Assembly (NCBI GenBank): GCA_002794035.1
Contig: PCXQ01000005.1
Coordinates: 18,546 to 82,545, forward strand
Length of the DNA: 64,000 nt
Origin: Candidatus Yanofskybacteria bacterium CG10_big_fil_rev_8_21_14_0_10_36_16
GTDB taxonomy: Bacteria; Patescibacteria; Paceibacteria; 2-02-FULL-40-12; IGHO2-01-FULL-4-A
Direction: 5' to 3'
Position 1 is the first letter of the stretch. Each line of letters starts with the position of its first letter. The notes under the pieces are model-generated. The model was not told the origin of the DNA. It saw nothing but the letters and a program-made list of their open reading frames with translations, and made no database searches. The translations under genes were made by a program, and so were the position numbers. Shown in pieces: positions 52,144-60,132 of this stretch.

Positions 52144-53760
52144 ATGTTTGATAAAAATCATCCTCATTTATTTGGTCGTTTAATAACATTTATTTTTGCC
52201 TTTTGGTTAATTATAGGAATTGCATTATTTTCTTTAAACGACACACCTGCAGAAATAAACCAAGCAAAAGCTCAAACAATAAATAATGTTGGGGCCTATT
52301 TTTGGGCAGGCAATGTAAAAGATCTGGGCGGAGGATTCATTAAAACAGGAGAAACGCTTCTTGAAGGATTGGGTAGTTCGATTATACGAATATCAATGAG
52401 TCCAAGATTTAGAATCGACTATAATTTAGGAGGAGGCTGCATAAGCAACTTCAGCTTAGAAACTCTTGCCAAGGGTCCTGATCTTAACCCAATTCTAACA
52501 AACCCCAGTTTTAGTACCATAATAATAACAGCCTATGATGGAACTTCTTTTTCAGACTGTGAAACCAAAAATTATTTGTATCCCGATTTATATACCCCAG
52601 AAATCACCGCGGCCATTGAACAAGAATATAAGGCACTCGCTCAGTACTTAGGCACCATCAAAGGCAAAACATTCATTATTTTAAACTGGGAAGGTGATAA
52701 TGATATTTATTGCGGTACAGCATATGGTGCTACTGCCAACAGTTGTCCCAATTATCAAAAACATATAGAGGGTTTTACAAAATGGATAAACGCTCGCACC
52801 AAAGGCATAAAATCAGCAGGAGTAGGAAATGTTTATAGTGGTGTTGAATTTAATATTGTCAGATATCTTAAAAATGCAGGATTACCAAGCATTCTTTATG
52901 ATGTCATTCCCAATGTTGCCGCAGACTACTTTTCTTATTCTTCATATGAATCAATAAATGAACTTTATTCCGGCGATAATGGAACCAAGCTTCTTTCTGA
53001 TATTACAACAGCAAAAAGCGCTATATCAGCGGGGGGTGGCAACAATAGCAACTTTATTATCGGAGAATATGGTTTTGAGACTTTGGGCAGAGAAGATTCA
53101 AAAAACAAGTTAGAAACTGTCACAAACTTGCTCCACTCAAGAGGTGTAAGATATGCAATAGTATGGAATCTATTAGATTCAGGAGGGGGGTTTGGTTTAT
53201 ATGATTCAAATGCTGTATTAACACCATCCGGCAAATATGTGTGTAGCCTTTATCAAGGAAGCGCTTGTTTTATTATTCAATCACCCAGCTCTACTCCAAC
53301 ACCTGCAATTACACAAACACCGAAACCAACAACTACTACAGTTCCCACAAACAACCCCTGTGCACCTACAAGCGGTTTTGCTTCTTCGTGTATAGAAGAT
53401 GGTACAAAAATAATAACTGTGGCACCTCCTAATATATCAAATAGCAACCTAAACCTTACAATATCAATAGATATTCCTGCAAATAAAAATAGTGTTATAT
53501 GGCCCACAGGTTATTATTGGTCAGCTACATTAAAAAACTGGGCACCATTCACATTACAAGGCAATAACTATCCCGGATCTTCGTGGCTTGTAAATAGTGC
53601 CTCTACTACATTATCCGTTCCCTATTCTAATCTTCAGCCCGGGATAAATTATATAGTAACGTGGGATTATATATGGGATGGTTCGAAGTGGCTAGGACCG
53701 CCATGTAGCACCCTTACCAATTCTTTATGTTGGAGATTAGAAACATTTATCAGGCCATAA
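52144..53760 (+). CDS. Secreted glycoside hydrolase-like protein with Pro/Thr linker and C-terminal beta domain
   Basis: 538 residues. Signal/anchor at about 10-32; a TIM-barrel-like catalytic region (about 48-378) with a candidate acid/base Glu in LNWEGDNDIY near 183 and nucleophile Glu in FIIGEYGFE near 307 (clan GH-A spacing); a Pro/Thr/Ser linker (about 385-415); and a C-terminal Ig-like or carbohydrate-binding domain rich in Trp (YYWSATLKNWAPF, YIVTWDYIWDGSKW). Family not certain. No ribosome-binding site is visible; TATAAT at about 52094 suggests a promoter. Confidence 0.75.
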   Translation: MFDKNHPHLFGRLITFIFAFWLIIGIALFSLNDTPAEINQAKAQTINNVGAYFWAGNVKDLGGGFIKTGETLLEGLGSSIIRISMSPRFRIDYNLGGGCISNFSLETLAKGPDLNPILTNPSFSTIIITAYDGTSFSDCETKNYLYPDLYTPEITAAIEQEYKALAQYLGTIKGKTFIILNWEGDNDIYCGTAYGATANSCPNYQKHIEGFTKWINARTKGIKSAGVGNVYSGVEFNIVRYLKNAGLPSILYDVIPNVAADYFSYSSYESINELYSGDNGTKLLSDITTAKSAISAGGGNNSNFIIGEYGFETLGREDSKNKLETVTNLLHSRGVRYAIVWNLLDSGGGFGLYDSNAVLTPSGKYVCSLYQGSACFIIQSPSSTPTPAITQTPKPTTTTVPTNNPCAPTSGFASSCIEDGTKIITVAPPNISNSNLNLTISIDIPANKNSVIWPTGYYWSATLKNWAPFTLQGNNYPGSSWLVNSASTTLSVPYSNLQPGINYIVTWDYIWDGSKWLGPPCSTLTNSLCWRLETFIRP

Positions 53761-53791
53761 AAAGCTACGATCCAGATGCTAAACTAATCAA

Positions 53792-53811
53792 AGCCCCGCC
53801 AAAGCGGGGCT
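53792..53811. terminator. GCCCCGC hairpin terminator
   Basis: AGCCCCGC, loop CAAA, GCGGGGCT, between convergent genes; weak T run. Confidence 0.75.
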
Positions 53812-53847
53812 AATTATTTGTATAATATTATTGTAAAATTTTTAATT

Positions 53848-54597
53848 TTAAATTTCTTTAATCTTCCCTTCTAATCTGGAAAGTTCCGAATATAAATACA
53901 GGAATATCCTCTCGGTCTTTTTGTCTATTACATCGTTGTGACAGCCATCTATGGGCCCTTCCCCTAGAGATACGGGTTCAAGAATAGCATTCTTCAAAAT
54001 GGAGATTGATTCCTTGATTACATAATCAGTATATTTATAATCATTCTCGCCATAATCATCCCCATGCTCGATCATCCATCTATTACAAAGTTGTCTGTAA
54101 ACTTTAGCGGGTAATAAATTGGCATACCATGTAAAATCAAGGCCGTATTCAAAATCAACCCAAACTTGTCCCGATATAAAAGCCTCGTCAGCTACACCGA
54201 AGGCAGTTTTATGCCACATCATTACCTCATTATACAATGGGAATTTCTCGGGCTCAGGCGGCTCTTCAATTTTGTCTATTTCATTTAAAACACCGGTACT
54301 AAATTCCGTTTTACCGATGTCATTTTTCATGGCCATTAAAACATCTTTTAAATTTTGACCGACATTTTTTGTGACTTCCTCAATGTCATCAAGGTCTTCT
54401 CCACGATCTATATGTGCCTGCTTTTGTTTTTTTGTTTTACCACAAATTAAACAGGCATCTTTCCCGCATCCCAGCCTTCTCCATGTACACTCCATCCATT
54501 CAGGAAAATTAAAATTTTCTTTTTCTTTAAACTTTCTTTTTTTATTTTTATTTCTTGAAATATTGCTTTGTTGCAATGTTGATTTATTTGGTTTCAT
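53848..54597 (-). CDS. Protein with Cys knuckle, unknown
   Basis: 249 residues. Basic N-terminus, then CTWRRLGCGKDACLICG (Cys spacing 6, 4, 2) likely binding one zinc; an acidic helical middle; and a helical C-terminal half with KFPLYNEVMMWHKTAFGVADEAF and VYRQLCNRWMIEHGDDYGENDYKYTDYVIKESISILKNAI. No membrane segment. Resembles hypothetical proteins I associate with CPR genomes, but no function can be given. Confidence 0.7.
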   Translation of the reverse strand: MKPNKSTLQQSNISRNKNKKRKFKEKENFNFPEWMECTWRRLGCGKDACLICGKTKKQKQAHIDRGEDLDDIEEVTKNVGQNLKDVLMAMKNDIGKTEFSTGVLNEIDKIEEPPEPEKFPLYNEVMMWHKTAFGVADEAFISGQVWVDFEYGLDFTWYANLLPAKVYRQLCNRWMIEHGDDYGENDYKYTDYVIKESISILKNAILEPVSLGEGPIDGCHNDVIDKKTERIFLYLYSELSRLEGKIKEI

Positions 54598-54705
54598 TTT
54601 AAAAATTAACTTAAAAAAAATTAATTTAAAAATTATTCTATAGTATTTAAGATTAATTTAAAAGTGTATTAAATCAGATTAATATTTCCTTATAAAAACC
54701 AACAG

Positions 54706-54738
54706 AAAAACCGCCTCCCAACATAAAGGTCAGCGGTT
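54706..54738 (-). terminator. Probable terminator of the 54744 gene
   Basis: AACCGC/GCGGTT stem with an 18-nt loop and T run on the minus strand, immediately after the stop codon. Confidence 0.55.
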
Positions 54739-54743
54739 AAGTT

Positions 54744-55175
54744 TTAGTTTTTATTTCCATTATATACTCCGAGTTTTTTTATCATTTGAATTATAGGATT
54801 ATCAAAATTGTAATTCTCCTCATTGCCATCTTCTCTCATTATTCTGGTTCTAAGCGCATCATGATCAATAAAGTATAAAATTTCACAAAAAGCATAAGGA
54901 ACCGTGCTTTGGTCTCCAGCAAATAAACAATAAAGGTTTTTATTAAAAGGACAAAAATAATCATCTTCCAAAATGTGTTCTCTTATTTGCTTTAATTCGT
55001 CCAAAGTAAATTCTCCGAATGGCCATTTTTTTGGTTCAATCTTAATCAATAAATACCAATCTTCATCAAAACAATCCTCAGGAGATCCTCTTGCGTCGGA
55101 AGGTCTCATATCCACTTTTAAAAATACTATGGTAGCCCTATCAAGTCGCAACCTATTTGAGTTTACCACCTGCAT
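54744..55175 (-). CDS. Soluble acidic protein, unknown
   Basis: 143 residues, GGAGG-type ribosome-binding site before the ATG. Alpha/beta pattern: ATIVFLKVDMRPSDARG, DWYLLIKIEPKKWPFGEFTLDELKQIREHI, YCLFAGDQSTVPYAFCEILYFIDHDAL. No signal or membrane segment and no motif recognised. Confidence 0.65.
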   Translation of the reverse strand: MQVVNSNRLRLDRATIVFLKVDMRPSDARGSPEDCFDEDWYLLIKIEPKKWPFGEFTLDELKQIREHILEDDYFCPFNKNLYCLFAGDQSTVPYAFCEILYFIDHDALRTRIMREDGNEENYNFDNPIIQMIKKLGVYNGNKN

Positions 55176-55244
55176 CTTGGTCCTCCATTTCTTTATATCT
55201 TACGTATTTAAACTATTTATCAAATTAAATTTAAAATATCAATA

Positions 55245-55296
55245 GATTAATAAACATTAATAACAAATAATAATTTTTTATTAATGTTTAACAATC
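55245..55296. repeat. 13-bp inverted repeat in a gene-free AT-rich region
   Basis: TAAACATTAATAA (55251-55263) and its exact complement (55278-55290) with flanking GATT/AATC arms beyond a 2x2 mismatch. It lies downstream of the 55491 gene on the minus strand and could be its terminator. The 315-nt stretch 55176-55490 otherwise holds only tandem TTCTTTGTTATTGA-type direct repeats (55450-55490) and no gene. Confidence 0.5.
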
Positions 55297-55490
55297 TATA
55301 TTAAACAAAATTCTGTTAATCATTTGTTGTAATATTCATTTTAATTCAACCTAAATCTTTCATGATTTTCTACTATCTCTGGTTTTTAATTCTTAATTTT
55401 TGATTCTTGATTCCCCTATCCTAAGCTCGGAATAAAAGCTTAATTCTTAATTCTTGATTCTTTGTTATTGATTCTTTGTTATTGATTATT

Positions 55491-56225
55491 TTATTTATTA
55501 TTTTTTAAATTTAATTTTACCCCCTCAATCCACCCGGCAATCTGACGAGCCAACATTGAACTTTCTTTTACCCTAACCCTCAATAATCCATTCTCAGTTT
55601 TTTTAGATGTTTTTCTTCCGCCATCCTTAATAGGTTTTTTTCTTTTAATTTTTTGAAGATATACCCTCGGAAAATATTCTTTATTAAATCCCGTTTCTTC
55701 ACTCCAATAATTAATTACTTTGGCTCTTTTTCTCTCTCTGCTTTTTTCCAAAAAAATATCGAAGCTAATTTCCTCTTTTCTTAATTCCCCAACTTCAAAA
55801 AGCCATTTCAAAAATAATTTTATTAGATGAGAATCTGAACTTGTGAAACGCACTCCCTTTCTTGAATCACTATCATTTTCATTTAAACCTCTTTCTCTCC
55901 AGTAAAGCATCACGCCCATCAACCAAAGTTCTTTTTTAGAAATATCCTTGACAGATACCATAGCTTGATTTCTTATTTCTTCATTCATTTTTTTTATCTG
56001 TTCCGTTTTTTTCTTTGAACCCACCCTGATGGCTTCTATCTGTTTTTTCTTTAAGCGATTTGATTGACGTTTTGATAATTTTATGTCCTTAAGCCAATAC
56101 GAAAGAGTCGCTTTAGGTGCATTAACTCTTTTTTTGATCTCAGAATATGACAAGCCTTTTCTCCTTAGGTCAATAGCCTGTCTTCGTTTTTCCTTTTTTT
56201 CTTGTTGAATTACGTCTATGGACAT
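55491..56225 (-). CDS. HTH protein with possible homing-endonuclease-like domain
   Basis: 244 residues, very basic. N-terminal resolvase/MerR-like HTH (RRQAIDLRRKGLSYSEIKKRV, KATLSYWLKDIKLS), a lysine-rich helix, then about 100-170 with ELWLMGVMLYWRERGLNE and VRFTSSDSHLIKLFLKWLFEVG, a pattern reminiscent of LAGLIDADG-type domains (the FxxSD-xxLI-xxFxxxL phrase), and a basic tail. Could be a DNA-binding regulator or a degraded endonuclease; the acidic residues of a true LAGLIDADG motif are not evident. Confidence 0.65.
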   Translation of the reverse strand: MSIDVIQQEKKEKRRQAIDLRRKGLSYSEIKKRVNAPKATLSYWLKDIKLSKRQSNRLKKKQIEAIRVGSKKKTEQIKKMNEEIRNQAMVSVKDISKKELWLMGVMLYWRERGLNENDSDSRKGVRFTSSDSHLIKLFLKWLFEVGELRKEEISFDIFLEKSRERKRAKVINYWSEETGFNKEYFPRVYLQKIKRKKPIKDGGRKTSKKTENGLLRVRVKESSMLARQIAGWIEGVKLNLKNNK

Positions 56226-56379
56226 ACTACACTACGTTACTTAGTTATTACTAATATAATATCATGGTATATTATTATAGTTATCCACAACTAAATTAAG
56301 CCCGATTTTACTTATTTTTTTAACTTATTTTTTTGTATTTATCATTTTTATGACCCACTCCCCCTTTTTTAGTGCTTCA

Positions 56380-56408
56380 TTGTAATTTAAAGCATAAATT
56401 GATATAAA
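56380..56408 (+). promoter_or_regulatory. Candidate promoter of the trans-sulfuration gene
   Basis: TTGTAA (56380-56385), 17-nt spacer, TATAAA (56403-56408). No SAM riboswitch-like structure lies between it and the start. Confidence 0.55.
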
Positions 56409-56445
56409 TACATATAGTTTTTTAAAATTATATGAGGTAATGATT

Positions 56446-57687
56446 GTGGAAGACAAAAGGGCTAGGAAATGGCATTCGCAAACCGACTTGATTCAAGCTG
56501 GATTTTTGGCCGAATGGTCTGAAGGCGCTATTAGACCTCCGATTTTCCCCAACACTACATATTTATCAAAATCAGCAGAAGAACTTGAACGTGCTTTCAG
56601 AATTGCTTACGGTCTTTGCAAACCCGACCCTGAGATGCCCCCTGTATTAATGTATAACAGAATTAATCATCCTAATGCTGAAATATGTGAGGATAGACTA
56701 AGTCTGGCGACAGGTTCTGAAGCATGTGCACTATTTTCAAGCGGTATGGCAGCAATAGATACACTACTCTTTACCCTTAATTCTGGAGACACAATATTGC
56801 ACAGCAGGCCTGTTTATGGAGGCACAAACCACCTCATAAAAGAGGAGCTGGTGCGATTTGGGATCAATAATGTAAGCTTTGGGCCAGATGACGACTATAA
56901 CGATATTAACAAAATCATTAGTAAAGCCAACTCCAAAAACTTAGCTATTGTTTATGTGGAATCCCCCGCCAATCCAACAAACACGCTTTTTGACCTTGAA
57001 TTATGCGGCCGAATAGCAAAAGAACATAAAGCACTTTTTGTGGTAGACAACACTTTTCTAGGACCCATGTGGCAAAACCCGACTAAATTTGGAGCTGATC
57101 TAGTGGTATATTCTGCAACCAAATTTATAGGTGGCCACAATGATGTTCTTAGTGGGGCAATTACCGGCTCTAAAAAATTAATCTCAGAAATTAAGGCCAG
57201 AAGAGGCATAAAAGGTAATATTGCAAGCCCTTTTAGTAGCTGGCTTTTAACAAGAAGCCTAGAGGATTTATTTTTAAGAACAAAAAAGCAAATGGAAAAT
57301 GCCAAAAAAATTGCCAAGTTTTTAAACAAGCACCCTAATGTTACAAATGTATATTACCCCTCTCTTTTTGAGGGCAAACAGGGTCAAATATATAAAAAAC
57401 TTGGTATTAAACCAGGAGCCATGATACCTTTTGAAATTAAAGGCACAAAGAGAGAAGCTTATTTATTTTTAAACAACCTAAAACTTGTCAAATTGGCGGT
57501 AAGTTTAGGCGGAACGATTACATTAGCAGAACATCCCCACAGCATGACCCATATAGGCGTCTCTGATAAAGATAAGATCGAGTCAGGAATTAATGAAAGT
57601 TTGATAAGATTATCAGTCGGCCTTGAACATTACAAGGATATTATAAAAGACCTTGATCAGGCCTTATATAAAATATATGCAAAATAA
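56446..57687 (+). CDS. Cystathionine gamma-synthase/methionine gamma-lyase family PLP enzyme
   Basis: About 413 residues. Cys/Met metabolism PLP family: SSGMAAIDTLLFTL, YVESPANPTNTLFDL, FVVDNTFLGPMWQNP, PLP lysine in DLVVYSATKFIGGHND, and C-terminal SLGGTITLAEHPHSMTH. Could build cystathionine or split methionine/cystathionine; the family cannot be resolved by eye. The GTG at 56446 has GAGG 8 nt upstream, while the ATG at 56440 has only 2 nt spacing, so GTG is preferred. No other methionine or cysteine gene nearby, so a catabolic lyase is plausible. Confidence 0.92.
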   Translation: MEDKRARKWHSQTDLIQAGFLAEWSEGAIRPPIFPNTTYLSKSAEELERAFRIAYGLCKPDPEMPPVLMYNRINHPNAEICEDRLSLATGSEACALFSSGMAAIDTLLFTLNSGDTILHSRPVYGGTNHLIKEELVRFGINNVSFGPDDDYNDINKIISKANSKNLAIVYVESPANPTNTLFDLELCGRIAKEHKALFVVDNTFLGPMWQNPTKFGADLVVYSATKFIGGHNDVLSGAITGSKKLISEIKARRGIKGNIASPFSSWLLTRSLEDLFLRTKKQMENAKKIAKFLNKHPNVTNVYYPSLFEGKQGQIYKKLGIKPGAMIPFEIKGTKREAYLFLNNLKLVKLAVSLGGTITLAEHPHSMTHIGVSDKDKIESGINESLIRLSVGLEHYKDIIKDLDQALYKIYAK

Positions 57688-57690
57688 TCC

Positions 57691-57714
57691 AAAAGACCCT
57701 TTCGGGTCTTTTTT
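57691..57714. terminator. Bidirectional terminator between trans-sulfuration gene and eno
   Basis: AAAGACCC, loop TTTC, GGGTCTTT, T run on both strands. Confidence 0.9.
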
Positions 57715-58882
57715 ATTGTGCATTTTCTATTTCAACAAGCCGTTTATACTTAATCAGTCTTTCTTTTTGTGTAGGAGATCCGGCCTTAAGACCATCAGCG
57801 CCAGACCCATAAGCCAAATCAGCTATAAAATCATCCATGGTCTCTCCGCTTCTGTGAGAAACAACAACTGTCCAACCCAAATCTTTGGCCTGTCTTATTG
57901 CATAAATAGACTCACTAACTGTTCCAATTTGATTTGGTTTTATTATAACCCCAGTAATACTTTCATGGCCTTTAGCTTCATTTATTCTTTCAATATTTGT
58001 AACGGTAAGATCATCCCCTGTTACAACAACATCCTTACCCAATCTTTCCTGCAATTTAGCAAATTTTTCAAAATCATTTTCTGAAAATGGATCCTCTAGA
58101 TACCAAAGGCCGTAATTTTGTTTCATTTGATCATAAATGTCATGAAGTTCGCTTTCTGGTATATCTACTCCGTTTGCGGCCGCATCGAGTCCGAAATCAA
58201 TCTTCCCTTCAAGTTTTAACTCCCTAATCGCCTGAGACAAAACCTCGAATGGTTCAAAATTGTCATAAAAATCAGGCGCAAACCCTCCCTCATCCCCCTT
58301 CCTTATTTCCTTACCTGACTGCTCCAGCATCACCTCTGTTTGCTTTATTATTTTATATGCTGTATCCAATGACTCTTTGGTACTCTTAGAAACTGGGATG
58401 ATAAGATATTCTTGAAAATCAAGATTGTTTTCAGCATGCAACCCCCCATTTATCACATTAACGAATATCCTAGGTACTTTATCTGGTCTACCACTTTTGC
58501 CTAAAACCTTCCTGAAATACTCCCACAATTGAATATTCTCTGCCAATGCTGAGGACCTGGCGTATGCAAGAGATACTCCCAAAATAGCATTGGCTCCTAA
58601 TTTTCCTTTATTTTCAGTTCCATCAAGCCCCATTAATCTTTTGTCCAACCCTTCTTGGTTTGAAGTTCCAAAGCCCCTTAGTTCAGGCTCAATAATATTT
58701 TTTATATTCTCAACCGCTTTTTCCGGATCAACGTATTTTGCTTCATGTGCTCCTGTGCTTTTGCCCTGCGGAATTGCAACAGTCCCCGACATACCGTTAT
58801 CTAAACCCACGGCCACACTTATTGTGTCCTCGCCTCTAGAATCTTTTATAACCTCGGAAATTATTGATTGAATTTTCGCCAT
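57713..58882 (-). CDS. eno: Enolase
   Basis: About 389 residues from ATG at 58882 (the upstream TTG at 58909 lies inside the neighbouring gene). Interconverts 2-phosphoglycerate and PEP. Signatures: KSTGAHEAKY, GDEGGFAPDF, metal ligands in FGLDAAANGVD and YLEDPFSEND and TGDDLTVTN, catalytic Lys in IIKPNQIGT, SHRSGETMDDFIADLAYGSGADGLKAGSP. Slightly shorter than the usual 410-430. Follows the hydroxyacid dehydrogenase by 19 nt. Confidence 0.96.
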   Translation of the reverse strand: MAKIQSIISEVIKDSRGEDTISVAVGLDNGMSGTVAIPQGKSTGAHEAKYVDPEKAVENIKNIIEPELRGFGTSNQEGLDKRLMGLDGTENKGKLGANAILGVSLAYARSSALAENIQLWEYFRKVLGKSGRPDKVPRIFVNVINGGLHAENNLDFQEYLIIPVSKSTKESLDTAYKIIKQTEVMLEQSGKEIRKGDEGGFAPDFYDNFEPFEVLSQAIRELKLEGKIDFGLDAAANGVDIPESELHDIYDQMKQNYGLWYLEDPFSENDFEKFAKLQERLGKDVVVTGDDLTVTNIERINEAKGHESITGVIIKPNQIGTVSESIYAIRQAKDLGWTVVVSHRSGETMDDFIADLAYGSGADGLKAGSPTQKERLIKYKRLVEIENAQ

Positions 58883-58901
58883 AAGATTAATTCTACTTCT
58901 T

Positions 58902-59909
58902 TTATACAATATTTACGGGTTTACCATCTATAAAACCCTTTAAATCCTCAACTGTTGTATTTAATATCCTTTCTATTGCTTCTTGTGTATTAAATGCATT
59001 GTGAGGAGTAACTATAACATTCGGCATGTCTATAAGGGCATGATTTTGAAGAAGTATCTTGAGATCATGCTCGGCCGGATTTCCTGAAACCAAAAAAGTA
59101 AGTTCATCTTTTGTTGGTCCCTCTTCCTCAAACACATCAAGCCCTGCTCCACCCAAATGGCCACTTTTCAAAGCTCCAAACAAAGCCTCTGTTTCAACAA
59201 CAGCGCCACGGCTGGTGTTAACAAGATAAGCCCCTTTCTTCATCAGTCCAATATTGTCCTTATTAATTAGATGATGAGTTTCTTTAAGATACGGCACGTG
59301 AATGGTTACAACATCGCTATTTTTTAAAGTATCTTCAAGTGGTTGATACTCAAATCCCAACTCTTTAGCCATTTCTTCATTAGGAAAAGCGTCGAACCCT
59401 ATTACTTTCATCCCGTAACCATTAGCAATTTTTATTGCATATTTTCCTATTCTGCCCGTACCCACAACACCTAGCGTCTTGCCTTTTAAATCAAAACCTC
59501 TGAGTCCATCCAGATTCCAACTCCCTTCTTCTCTTATACGATGATAGCTTTGGGGTATCTTTCTTGCCAATGCTGTTATTAGAGAGAAAGCAAACTCAGC
59601 TACAGTATTTTCACCATAAGCTGGTACATTGGCGACAGCAACACCTTTTTCGGTACATGCTTCAAGGTCTATGTGATCATAACCGGTTGATCTGGTTACA
59701 ACCAATTTTAAGTTAGGAAGTTTTTCTAAAACTTCCTTGTCTACCATAGAATTAACAAAAACACACACGGCTTCTACGCTGGCGTCCTCAGGCAAATTAT
59801 CCTTATCTAAAACAGTGTCGTAAAACAAAAAATCATGCCCCTCAAGACGTTTATCTGATTGTACGAACTCTTTTTGCCAATCCTCTAATTTAAAAAATGC
59901 AATGCGCAT
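58902..59909 (-). CDS. D-2-hydroxyacid dehydrogenase, D-lactate dehydrogenase-like
   Basis: 335 residues. NAD-dependent reduction of a 2-oxoacid. Rossmann motif VVGTGRIGKYAIKIANGYGMKVIGFDAFP; catalytic Arg in NTSRGAVVE, Glu in LDVFEEEGP, His in VTPHNAFNT. Overall pattern closest to fermentative D-lactate dehydrogenases, though hydroxypyruvate or glyoxylate reductase is possible, which would fit the nearby glycerate kinase. First gene of a two-gene run with eno. Confidence 0.92.
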   Translation of the reverse strand: MRIAFFKLEDWQKEFVQSDKRLEGHDFLFYDTVLDKDNLPEDASVEAVCVFVNSMVDKEVLEKLPNLKLVVTRSTGYDHIDLEACTEKGVAVANVPAYGENTVAEFAFSLITALARKIPQSYHRIREEGSWNLDGLRGFDLKGKTLGVVGTGRIGKYAIKIANGYGMKVIGFDAFPNEEMAKELGFEYQPLEDTLKNSDVVTIHVPYLKETHHLINKDNIGLMKKGAYLVNTSRGAVVETEALFGALKSGHLGGAGLDVFEEEGPTKDELTFLVSGNPAEHDLKILLQNHALIDMPNVIVTPHNAFNTQEAIERILNTTVEDLKGFIDGKPVNIV

Positions 59910-59990
59910 AAAGATAATATTAATCTAAAATTTTATCCGAATACTATAAATATTCGAACAAAATAACAGATTGAATAATTAACTGAAATG

Positions 59991-60018
59991 TTGACAAGTT
60001 TTTTTGATTTGTTAAAAT
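59991..60018 (+). promoter_or_regulatory. Promoter of orphan RNA 2
   Basis: Perfect TTGACA (59991-59996), 16-nt spacer, TAAAAT (60013-60018); start expected near 60024. Confidence 0.75.
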
Positions 60019-60023
60019 GGGCA

Positions 60024-60125
60024 GGTAAGTGGCACAGACCTGACCACTCCAAGAAAACCTTGGATCGCCAGGGATCCCACCGAAGCCTGTACAGGCTGCC
60101 CGCCGGAGCGATATCCGGCTTTTTT
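60024..60125 (+). ncRNA. Orphan structured RNA 2, about 100 nt, unknown family
   Basis: Bounded by promoter and intrinsic terminator, no ORF. Stems: AGTGG/CCACT (60028-60032 with 60044-60048), CCAAG-AAAAC-CTTGG (60049-60063), alternative GGATC/GATCC (60062-60066 with 60073-60077), GCCTG-TA-CAGGC (60085-60096), and possibly a closing GGGCAG/CTGCCC (60019-60024 with 60096-60101) if transcription begins slightly earlier. More G+C than its surroundings. I looked for the SRP GGAAG/AGCAG signature, tRNA and 6S features and did not find them. Sits between the divergent dehydrogenase start and the convergent PEP synthase stop. Confidence 0.65.
60102..60125 (+). terminator. Terminator of orphan RNA 2
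   Basis: GCCGGA, loop GCGATA, TCCGGC, six T. Confidence 0.9.
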
Positions 60126-60132
60126 GTTAATA

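Noticed and set aside
55176..55490. Possible CRISPR-like or satellite array from repeated TTCTTTGTTATTGA and TTCTTGATTC units
   Set aside because: Units are short, contiguous and AT-rich with no spacers; simple-sequence repeats only.
55491..56225. Calling the gene a functional LAGLIDADG homing endonuclease
   Set aside because: The phrase is only suggestive; the catalytic acidic residue pair and a host intron or intein are not visible.
60024..60125. Considered small SRP RNA for orphan RNA 2 because of its size and GACCTGACC segment
   Set aside because: The conserved asymmetric loop and tetraloop (GTCAGG ... GGAAG ... AGCAG) are not present in the right order; left as unknown.
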